Program-made: the position numbers and the translations under genes
Notes under the pieces: generated by a model
What the model was told of the DNA's origin: nothing
Databases searched by the model: none
The model's input: only the letters and a program-made list of their open reading frames with translations
Assembly: GCA_030631455.1 (NCBI GenBank)
Contig: DAOVLC010000145.1
Coordinates: 1-5,185, forward strand
Direction of reading: 5' to 3'
Source of the DNA: Candidatus Zixiibacteriota bacterium
GTDB taxonomy: Bacteria; Zixibacteria; MSB-5A5; JAABVY01; JAHJOQ01
DNA length: 5,185 nt
Shown: positions 1 through 5,185 of the stretch, in pieces
How positions within the stretch are numbered: the stretch's first letter is position 1
Layout: every line of letters begins with the position of its first letter

Positions 1-373
1 GGATCGAGCCTTCCCGGGACGGTCGGCCGCGAGACCCTGGAACATGTCGGTCCGCTACCGATACGGCGAGACGCGGAGAGCCGCCGCAGGCGATATATCC
101 AAGTCGATAACTCATTGGATCACTGCCAACGCCCGGTTCAACCTGACCGAGAGTTTCAGCGTGGCTATTTCGCAAAACTACGATATCCGAAGGAAATTGA
201 TTATCGACCGCTCAATAAGAGTCACCCGAGATATGCGCTGTTGGGAGGCGCAGTTCGCCTGGCATCCGAATGGAAGCCGCAAAGGATACTATTTCAAAAT
301 CTTCCTCAAACAGCTACCGGAAGTGAAAATCGAGAAGTCGCAATCTCCGTTGCGCGGCACGCTCTATGATTGA
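1..373 (+). CDS. LptD-like outer-membrane beta-barrel protein, C-terminal end (5' truncated)
   Basis: The frame is open from base 2 to the TGA at 371-373, giving 123 residues with no start inside the window; the ATG at 44 is simply an internal methionine. The segment alternates polar and hydrophobic residues as in outer-membrane beta-strands. It carries an aromatic-rich patch, RDMRCWEAQF followed by AWHPNGSRKGYYFKI (about residues 76-99), and ends LPEVKIEKS..LRG. This combination (Arg-Asp..Cys-Trp-Glu, then Trp-x-Pro-x-Gly-x-Arg-Lys-Gly-Tyr-Tyr) resembles the C-terminus of the LptD-like proteins of Bacteroidota and related FCB phyla. Those proteins insert lipopolysaccharide into the outer leaflet of the outer membrane. 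The assignment comes from recalled family resemblance of the last strands only; another large barrel protein is possible. The downstream genes also concern the envelope, which fits. A 79-base gap separates it from ftsK. Confidence 0.62.
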   Translation, partial: DRAFPGRSAARPWNMSVRYRYGETRRAAAGDISKSITHWITANARFNLTESFSVAISQNYDIRRKLIIDRSIRVTRDMRCWEAQFAWHPNGSRKGYYFKIFLKQLPEVKIEKSQSPLRGTLYD

Positions 374-417
374 CCAGTCGATCAGGTTCACACGTCATTC
401 CGAGTATATTATTTATG

Positions 418-446
418 TTGACGCTGTGACAGCCCGAACGTAGATT
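418..446 (+). promoter_or_regulatory. Candidate sigma70-type promoter for ftsK
   Basis: TTGACG at 418-423 (5 of 6 matches to TTGACA) is followed after exactly 17 bases by TAGATT at 441-446 (4 of 6 matches to TATAAT). A transcription start 6-8 bases beyond the -10 box would fall at 452-454, on the ftsK ATG itself, giving a leaderless or nearly leaderless message. This is consistent with the absence of a recognisable Shine-Dalgarno sequence before 453. A second -10-like box, TATATT at 405-410, lies upstream but has no good -35 at normal spacing. The rest of the 374-452 gap holds nothing else I recognise. Promoter calls by eye have a high false-positive rate. Confidence 0.35.
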
Positions 447-452
447 TCGATC

Positions 453-2831
453 ATGATACCGCGTTTCCTGAAGAATGTGTTCCGCCTTGACAGGATTTCT
501 CCGAAGCGTAAACAGGAGATTATCGGGCTCCTGATGTTGCTCATTGCGCTGCTCACTCTGGCGAGCCTTGCAACCAACTCACGTAGCGACGAGCAGTTGT
601 TCATGCCTGGTTCAATGACGGCGTTTCTCGACCAGACTCCGGAGAATAATATCGGCTATGCAGGCATGGTCTTCTCGCATTTTGCGTACCACTTTTTCGG
701 ACTTCTGGCATTCTTCATCCCGGTCTGGTCTGGTCTGTGGGGGCTCAAGCTCCTTCTGAAATGGGACAATCAGAGGCAATTCAAGCGGTTATACTATGCA
801 TCGGGGATTCTTTTCTCAATATCGACGCTCGTTGCACTATCAGCGGTGACACCTCCGATCCGCAATGTCGACTATGTCCACTCGCTCGGTGGGCTGATGT
901 CGCATCTCGTATCGAGCCTCTTACTCAGGGTTTTCGGATCTGTGGGCACAGTGCTCATCTGCGTCGTGTCCGCCGTGATCTTTGTCTCGCTCCTGATTGA
1001 ATGGCGACCGCAAGGCTGGGAGAAGAAACTGAAGGACTCGATGAAGCGATTACGTGCGAGATTTCGGAACACCAGTGGCAAAGACAGGGGCAAGGCCACG
1101 GCTGCCGGTGCCAAACCCGGCCGTGCAAAATTACGCAAACCCAGGAAACCGCTCTGGCAAAGGATACGAGAATTCAACTTCGATTTCCTCAAGCCCGGTT
1201 ATCAAAATGAACCGTCAGAGGATGCTGAGACCGACCAATCTAATGACCGATCTGAGACTTCCCCTCCACCGGAAAATTTCGTGGCCGACTATGGGCGAAT
1301 TCGGGACGAAGTGCTCGCGAAGAAAGAAAACTCTGCAGGCAAAAGGCCAAACACCAACGGCAAGAAGAAGACTATTCTACGCCAAACTGCCAACACACCA
1401 AAACCGGGTGAATACCAATATCCTGATATCGATCTTCTCGATGACAATCCCCAACCGGCCCAGTCGGTGAGCTCGTCAGAGTTGCAGCAGACTGTCGACG
1501 AACTTGTGAGCACACTTAAGACATTCGGGATAGCGATCGACGGCAAGGTTGAGAAATACCCCGGCCCTGTGATCACCCGCTACGAGTTCAAACCCGCTGC
1601 CGGCATCAAGGTCAATCAGATTGTGAACCTGTCCGATGACCTCGCGCTGGCATTACGTGCGAAACGAATCAGGATCATCGCACCTGTACCGGGCAAAGCT
1701 GCGGTCGGAATCGAGATTCCAAACAGGCAGCCTCAATTCGTGTATTTGAAAGATATTCTACAATCAGAAGAATATAGCAAGAATTCCTTGAAACTCCCGC
1801 TCGCGCTCGGAAGGACAACCTCGGGCAAACCATATGTTGCCGATCTGACAACAATGCCACATCTTCTCGTGGCCGGTGCCACCGGCTCCGGGAAGAGCGT
1901 TTGTCTCAATGTGCTGGTCACCAGCCTTATCTATCGGCATTCCGCGAGCTCCCTTCGGTTCCTCTTTATCGATCCGAAGATGCTCGAGCTCTCGGTTTAC
2001 AAGGGTCTCCCTCACCTCGAACGCCCGGTTGTGACCACTCCTCGCAAGGCGGAGAGGCTTCTCAACGATGCTGTCTCTGAGATGGAGCAAAGGTACAAAA
2101 AACTCGCATCGGAAAACGTCAGGAACATCGAAAGCTACAACCAGAAGGTCGGCGGCGACCAGAAGCTACCGTATATTGTGGTTATGGTCGATGAACTTGC
2201 GGATCTCATGATGAGCAATGCGTCTACCCGCGTAGAGACTCTCATTACACGACTAGCACAGATGGCTAGAGCAGTCGGCATTCATCTGGTTCTTGCCACA
2301 CAGCGGCCATCGGTCGATGTCATAACAGGACTCATCAAGGCAAACTTTCCTGCGCGGATTGCGTTTCAGGTCGCGACAAGGGTCGACTCGCGGACCATAC
2401 TCGACGGAAACGGTGCTGAGAAGTTGCTCGGCAACGGGGATATGCTTTACTTGCCTTCAGGACAGCCCGAGGCTATAAGGATTCACGGGGCGTTCATCTC
2501 ATCCGAGGAAACGGGCAGAATCATGGAGACTCTGAAGGAACAACAGGTCGAGGTGCCCAAGATCGACAATTTCACCGAGGAAGCCTCCGCCAAGCGTCAA
2601 GCCGATTTGGGAACGGACGCCCTTCTGAAGGAAGCCGCCGAACTGGTTATCAGACACAAGCAGGGTTCCGTATCTCTTCTGCAGAGACGGCTCGGAATCG
2701 GCTATCAGAGAGCCGCAAGGCTGATCGATCAACTCGAAGAAAAGAAGATTGTCGGCGTCTACGATGGCTCTAAGGCACGCGAAGTCCTTGTCGATGAGAC
2801 CTATCTCAGCAGAATATTGAAGAATCAGTGA
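453..2831 (+). CDS. ftsK: FtsK/SpoIIIE-family DNA translocase
   Basis: This is a septum-located, ATP-driven double-stranded DNA pump that clears and aligns chromosome termini during division. The 792-residue protein is close in length to SpoIIIE and has a much shorter linker than E. coli FtsK. Residues 22-183 hold four to five hydrophobic membrane segments (about 22-41, 73-101, 112-131 and 144-183). A Lys/Arg-rich then acidic linker follows (about 185-320). The alpha domain begins near YPDIDLL (323) and includes PGPVITRYEF (370-379). The motor has Walker A GATGSGKS (475-482, Lys481), Walker B VVMVDELAD with Asp580 and Glu581, and the LATQRPS sensor-type motif (614-620). The C-terminal gamma winged helix (about 722-792) has LLQRRLGIGYQRAARLID, the DNA-reading helix that recognises orienting KOPS/SRS sequences in known members. 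The ATG at 453 is the first possible start, because an in-frame TAG lies at 441-443. No clear ribosome binding site precedes it. All key motifs are intact. Confidence 0.97.
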   Translation: MIPRFLKNVFRLDRISPKRKQEIIGLLMLLIALLTLASLATNSRSDEQLFMPGSMTAFLDQTPENNIGYAGMVFSHFAYHFFGLLAFFIPVWSGLWGLKLLLKWDNQRQFKRLYYASGILFSISTLVALSAVTPPIRNVDYVHSLGGLMSHLVSSLLLRVFGSVGTVLICVVSAVIFVSLLIEWRPQGWEKKLKDSMKRLRARFRNTSGKDRGKATAAGAKPGRAKLRKPRKPLWQRIREFNFDFLKPGYQNEPSEDAETDQSNDRSETSPPPENFVADYGRIRDEVLAKKENSAGKRPNTNGKKKTILRQTANTPKPGEYQYPDIDLLDDNPQPAQSVSSSELQQTVDELVSTLKTFGIAIDGKVEKYPGPVITRYEFKPAAGIKVNQIVNLSDDLALALRAKRIRIIAPVPGKAAVGIEIPNRQPQFVYLKDILQSEEYSKNSLKLPLALGRTTSGKPYVADLTTMPHLLVAGATGSGKSVCLNVLVTSLIYRHSASSLRFLFIDPKMLELSVYKGLPHLERPVVTTPRKAERLLNDAVSEMEQRYKKLASENVRNIESYNQKVGGDQKLPYIVVMVDELADLMMSNASTRVETLITRLAQMARAVGIHLVLATQRPSVDVITGLIKANFPARIAFQVATRVDSRTILDGNGAEKLLGNGDMLYLPSGQPEAIRIHGAFISSEETGRIMETLKEQQVEVPKIDNFTEEASAKRQADLGTDALLKEAAELVIRHKQGSVSLLQRRLGIGYQRAARLIDQLEEKKIVGVYDGSKAREVLVDETYLSRILKNQ

Positions 2832-2852
2832 GCAATTCCGTATCTTTTTTTG

Positions 2853-2858
2853 TATAAT
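2853..2858 (+). promoter_or_regulatory. Perfect TATAAT -10 box, possible internal promoter for lolA
   Basis: TATAAT sits 21 bases after the ftsK stop codon, just after a run of seven T (2845-2851). At spacings of 17 or 18 bases the -35 region (2829-2835) matches TTGACA only weakly (2-3 of 6). A start 6-8 bases downstream would fall at about 2864-2866, on the GTG that could begin lolA and 10-12 bases before the alternative ATG at 2876. The GGAG at 2859-2862, the only Shine-Dalgarno-like sequence here, would then lie outside such a transcript. It could be chance in an AT-rich gap. Confidence 0.3.
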
Positions 2859-2863
2859 GGAGT

Positions 2864-3514
2864 GTGAATAAGCCTATGGTGACAAGATACGTCATATCGT
2901 CGATCCTGCTGCTGTTGCTCTGTGTGCCGCAGGGATTAGGCAATGACCCGCAGGAAATACTCACAGAGCTGCAGGAAAGATATGACAAACTGTCCGACCT
3001 GGCCGTTGATTTCGTACAGGAGGTTCACTCCGGTGTGTTCGCCGCAGTCGAGCGGACATCGGGAAAGATGTTCCTGGGAAGCGGGGACAGATTCCGCGTG
3101 CAAACCGACGAGCAAACGATCGTTTCTGATGGTAAGATGCTCTGGGTTTACTCCAAAGAGAACAAGCAGGTCACGATCGACAAGGTAGCCAAGAGCAGAG
3201 ATATTGTCAGACCGAGCGATTACCTCTTTACATTCCGGGAATCGTACACTTCGAATCTCTTGCCCGACACAGCTATTAGCAAGGTCGAATGCATAACCAT
3301 CCAACTTGTCTGCGAAGAGAAGGACGAGTTTATCCAGCAGATGACACTTTATATCGGCAGGGAAGATCTCCTCACACACAGGGCCTCTTACGTCGACATA
3401 AATGGCAATAATATCATCATAGATTTCTCCAACCTCAAGATCGACAGGGGCCTGCCTGACGATGTGTTTTTCTTTGAGACGCCTGAAGGTGTCGAAGAAG
3501 TACGCCTTCCGTGA
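2864..3514 (+). CDS. lolA: LolA-type outer-membrane lipoprotein carrier protein
   Basis: LolA is a periplasmic chaperone that takes lipoproteins from the inner-membrane LolCDE transporter and delivers them to the outer membrane. The protein is 216 residues from GTG 2864 or 212 from ATG 2876, slightly above the usual family length of about 200. From the ATG the N-terminus is a typical signal peptide: Thr-Arg, a hydrophobic core ISSILLLLLCVP, then G-L-G before Asn27 as a likely signal peptidase I site. The Cys20 context (LLL-Cys-Val) is not a good lipobox. LolA-like signatures follow: LAVDFVQEV (46-54), SGKMFL (66-71), DRFRVQ (75-80) and the strongly typical TIVSDGKMLWVY (85-96) before KQVTI. 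Start choice is open: GTG 2864 is only 1 base after GGAG (2859-2862), whereas ATG 2876 is 13 bases after it and gives the better signal peptide, so I favour 2876. ftsK ends 32 bases upstream and rimO follows immediately; ftsK-lolA is also the order in E. coli. Confidence 0.9.
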   Translation: MNKPMVTRYVISSILLLLLCVPQGLGNDPQEILTELQERYDKLSDLAVDFVQEVHSGVFAAVERTSGKMFLGSGDRFRVQTDEQTIVSDGKMLWVYSKENKQVTIDKVAKSRDIVRPSDYLFTFRESYTSNLLPDTAISKVECITIQLVCEEKDEFIQQMTLYIGREDLLTHRASYVDINGNNIIIDFSNLKIDRGLPDDVFFFETPEGVEEVRLP

Positions 3515-4836
3515 ATCCCGCCATGAGCCCAAAAGCATTCATACGAAATCTTGGGTGTCCCAAGAATGAAGTCGATGGCGACATAATGGCAGGATATCTG
3601 CAAAGGGCCGGCTGCAAACTTGTCGCCTCACCCGCGCGTGCGGACTTCATGATCGTCAATACGTGCGGTTTTGTTCGGGAAGCGAAAGAAGAATCGATTC
3701 AGGAGATACTCGAGCTTGCCAGATACAAAGAATCGGGCTGTCCGAAAGTCCTGATCGTGACCGGATGCCTTGCCCAACGCTACAAGGAAGAGCTATCGGC
3801 CGGTATTCCTGAGATCGACCACTTCCTCGGTATCGCCGACCTCAAGAACATTTTGAACATCGTAAGTTCGGGCAATGGCAAGCGGACATTCACCGGCAGG
3901 CTGACAAAATGCTATCAGGTAGCCGATGTCTACCCTGTGAGCAGGCCCAGAAGCTTCGCGTATCTCAAGATTTCCGATGGGTGCGATAATATGTGCAGCT
4001 ACTGCGCGATTCCACAGATCAGGGGACACCATAGGAGTCGCCCGATGAAAGACATTGCCGACGAGGCAAAGCACCACATTTCTCATGGTGTCAGAGAACT
4101 TGTCCTGATCGGGCAGGATACGACTGTTTATGGCAGCGATCTTTACGGCAAGCAGTCGCTTCCCCTGTTGATTGACAAGCTCTCCAATCTCGATGGCCGA
4201 TTCTCGATCAGGATCATGTATGCGCACCCGAAGGGACTGACCGATAAGATCATAGGTGTGCTGTTATCAGGCAAACCGGTTCTGCCGTATCTGGATCTGC
4301 CATTGCAGCATATCTCTGATCGAATCCTGTCGGCAATGAACCGCAAGGTGACGTCAACGGGAATCAAGGACTTGATAATGAAGCTTCGCGCGTCGGTTCC
4401 CGGCATGATGCTGCGCACGACCTATCTTGTCGGATATCCGGGAGAGACCTCGTCCGATTTCGAAAAACTATTGCGTTTTCAGGAAGAGTTTGATATTGAA
4501 CGTGTAGGAGTCTTCGGATATTCTCCCGAGGAGGGAACGAAGGCGTACGGTTCCAACGTGCGTGTAAGGGCAAGCACAATCGCGCGAAGGATAGACACTC
4601 TGATGAGTCTCGTGCAGGAGCAATCGTTGCGAAGGAACCATGCACTTATCGGAACGGTTGAGAAGCTGTTGGTCGACTGCCCGGCTGGCGAAGGCAAGGT
4701 GTGGGCTCGCCTGTCCTCCCAGGCACCTGAAGTGGATGGCCACGTGCTTCTTCAGGGCAAGTTCCGACGAGGCACGGCGGTCGATGCACGCATAACTGAC
4801 GCGGAAGCGTACGACCTTTACGCCGAACCTGTTTGA
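3511..4836 (+). CDS. rimO: Ribosomal protein S12 (Asp) methylthiotransferase RimO
   Basis: RimO is a radical-SAM enzyme with two iron-sulfur clusters that methylthiolates a conserved aspartate of ribosomal protein S12 in the cytoplasm. It is 441 residues from GTG 3511, which is normal for the family. The N-terminal methylthiotransferase domain has the three cluster cysteines Cys16 (LGCPKN), Cys52 (NTCGF) and Cys86 (TGCLAQRY). The radical-SAM core has CX3CX2C at Cys158, Cys162 and Cys165, in SDGCDNMCSYCAIPQIRG followed by HHRSRP. The C-terminal TRAM domain (about 378-441) contains QAPEVDG and ends near YDLYAEPV, both RimO-like. The IRG-x-x-RSRP and QAPEVDG signatures favour RimO over the tRNA enzyme MiaB. 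GTG 3511 overlaps the lolA TGA as GTGA (4 bases), suggesting translational coupling; ATG 3523 is an alternative start 8 bases after that stop. Neither has a convincing ribosome binding site. Confidence 0.95.
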   Translation: MNPAMSPKAFIRNLGCPKNEVDGDIMAGYLQRAGCKLVASPARADFMIVNTCGFVREAKEESIQEILELARYKESGCPKVLIVTGCLAQRYKEELSAGIPEIDHFLGIADLKNILNIVSSGNGKRTFTGRLTKCYQVADVYPVSRPRSFAYLKISDGCDNMCSYCAIPQIRGHHRSRPMKDIADEAKHHISHGVRELVLIGQDTTVYGSDLYGKQSLPLLIDKLSNLDGRFSIRIMYAHPKGLTDKIIGVLLSGKPVLPYLDLPLQHISDRILSAMNRKVTSTGIKDLIMKLRASVPGMMLRTTYLVGYPGETSSDFEKLLRFQEEFDIERVGVFGYSPEEGTKAYGSNVRVRASTIARRIDTLMSLVQEQSLRRNHALIGTVEKLLVDCPAGEGKVWARLSSQAPEVDGHVLLQGKFRRGTAVDARITDAEAYDLYAEPV

Positions 4837-4842
4837 AAGGAG
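4836..4842 (+). promoter_or_regulatory. Strong ribosome binding site for the transglycosylase gene
   Basis: AAAGGAG lies 5 bases before the ATG at 4848, and its first base is the last base of the rimO TGA. It is the clearest Shine-Dalgarno sequence in the window and fixes the start of the next gene. The close packing against the rimO stop supports co-transcription. Confidence 0.85.
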
Positions 4843-4847
4843 CAGAT

Positions 4848-5185
4848 ATGCCGACGAACGACAGGAAGGTGAGAATTCCCGGGCTGACTATGTCCCGATC
4901 GGTCGCTTTCGTATTCGCTCTGATCTACGTTTTTCAGTCTGCGACCATCTTTGTTCTTCTCTCGGACAAGTACGAGAATGAGAAGCTGATTCAGTACCAG
5001 CGATCGAAGATCGAGCAGCTCGAGGAAAAGCTAAAAATACTCGAGATCATCGAGGATTTCCAGATTGGTATGCGGCCATCTGAGATCGGTACGCTCGCAA
5101 ACGTGATCTACGAGCAGAGCCACAAATACGGCTATGATCCGCTGCTGCTGCTGGCACTGATTCATGTCGAAAGTTCGTTCAAGAA
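4848..5185 (+). CDS. Membrane-anchored SLT-domain lytic transglycosylase (3' truncated)
   Basis: The frame runs open from ATG 4848 to the window end, giving 112 codons plus two bases with no stop. The start is set by AAAGGAG 5 bases upstream. After a short basic N-terminus (residues 1-17) comes one hydrophobic segment (about 18-38, SVAFVFALIYVFQSATIFVL). It lacks a clear signal-peptidase site, so it is probably an uncleaved anchor placing the rest in the periplasm. Residues 40-70 are charged and heptad-like (KIEQLEEKLKILEIIED), a likely coiled coil. From about residue 79 an SLT (soluble lytic transglycosylase, lysozyme-like) domain begins: IYEQSHKYGYDPLLLLALIHVESSFK. This matches the family pattern in which the Glu of the Glu-Ser-Ser-Phe motif is the catalytic acid, here Glu108. 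Such enzymes cleave peptidoglycan glycan strands to 1,6-anhydromuramyl ends. The later GLMQ-type and Tyr motifs lie beyond the window, so subfamily and activity are unconfirmed. Confidence 0.85.
   Translation, partial: MPTNDRKVRIPGLTMSRSVAFVFALIYVFQSATIFVLLSDKYENEKLIQYQRSKIEQLEEKLKILEIIEDFQIGMRPSEIGTLANVIYEQSHKYGYDPLLLLALIHVESSFK

Noticed and set aside
450..457. Perfect 8-base palindrome ATCATGAT over the ftsK start codon.
   Set aside because: It is short, expected by chance around an ATG followed by AT, and has no partner repeat nearby to suggest an operator.
1081..1330. Lys/Arg-rich then acidic stretch as foreign or repeat-derived insertion in ftsK.
   Set aside because: A charged, poorly conserved linker between the membrane and motor domains is normal for FtsK. 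No direct repeats or base-composition break were seen.
1054..1470. A 138-codon plus-strand open frame inside ftsK.
   Set aside because: It overlaps the low-complexity linker region of FtsK in another frame and shows no recognisable domain or ribosome binding site; a chance frame.
2822..2851. Possible rho-independent terminator after ftsK: GAAT/ATTC arms and a T7 run.
   Set aside because: The stem would be only 4 AT-rich pairs with a 9-base loop, and the T run starts 6 bases after the stem. Too weak, and the run abuts a possible -10 box.
2876..2945. LolA homologue as a lipoprotein with a lipobox at Cys20.
   Set aside because: The residues before Cys are Leu-Leu-Leu, lacking the small residues expected at -1 and -2. 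The Gly-Leu-Gly before Asn27 is a more ordinary signal peptidase I site, and LolA is normally soluble.
2936..3538. A 200-codon open frame on the minus strand covering most of lolA.
   Set aside because: It is in exact codon register with lolA, so its stops need TTA, CTA or TCA codons in lolA, which are rare there; its own stop is the complement of a lolA TTA Leu codon. The LolA signatures and signal peptide are on the plus strand, and the minus translation shows no recognisable motif.
3511..4836. Methylthiotransferase as MiaB (tRNA-modifying) rather than RimO.
   Set aside because: The IPQIRG..RSRP context after the radical-SAM cysteines and the QAPEVDG TRAM motif fit RimO better.

Overview
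This window reads as ordinary chromosomal core sequence of an uncultured-type diderm (Gram-negative) bacterium. GC content looks to be about 50% by eye and all genes lie on the + strand. An LptD-like C-terminus and a LolA homologue indicate an outer membrane with lipopolysaccharide or lipoprotein transport. The LptD tail resembles the Bacteroidota/FCB-type LptD-like proteins more than the proteobacterial type, so an FCB-superphylum relative such as Zixibacteria or a neighbouring candidate phylum is plausible. That placement rests on recalled family resemblance, not on a search.

Layout, left to right: (1) the last 123 codons of a beta-barrel protein resembling LptD, cut by the window start (to 373). 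(2) A 79-base gap with a sigma70-like promoter candidate whose predicted start site falls on the next start codon. (3) A complete FtsK/SpoIIIE DNA translocase (453-2831). (4) A 32-44 base gap containing a perfect TATAAT box. (5) A complete LolA-type periplasmic lipoprotein carrier (2864 or 2876 to 3514). (6) A complete RimO, the radical-SAM methylthiotransferase acting on ribosomal protein S12, whose possible GTG start overlaps the lolA stop by 4 bases (3511 or 3523 to 4836). (7) After a strong ribosome binding site, the first 112 codons of a membrane-anchored SLT-type lytic transglycosylase, cut by the window end (4848 onward). This last gene has no stop codon inside the window.

The genes fit an envelope and division neighbourhood: outer-membrane assembly (LptD-like, LolA), chromosome clearance at the septum (FtsK), peptidoglycan cleavage (transglycosylase), and one translation-related modification enzyme (RimO). 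Short spacing and common orientation suggest that ftsK, lolA, rimO and the transglycosylase are co-transcribed, with possible internal promoters before ftsK and lolA. The ftsK-lolA adjacency is also known from E. coli.

I found no CRISPR array, tRNA, rRNA, insertion sequence, convincing terminator or clear novel system. The points worth checking are the promoter and start-codon arrangements, small motif variants in RimO and FtsK, and the pairing of a membrane-anchored transglycosylase with ftsK and lolA.
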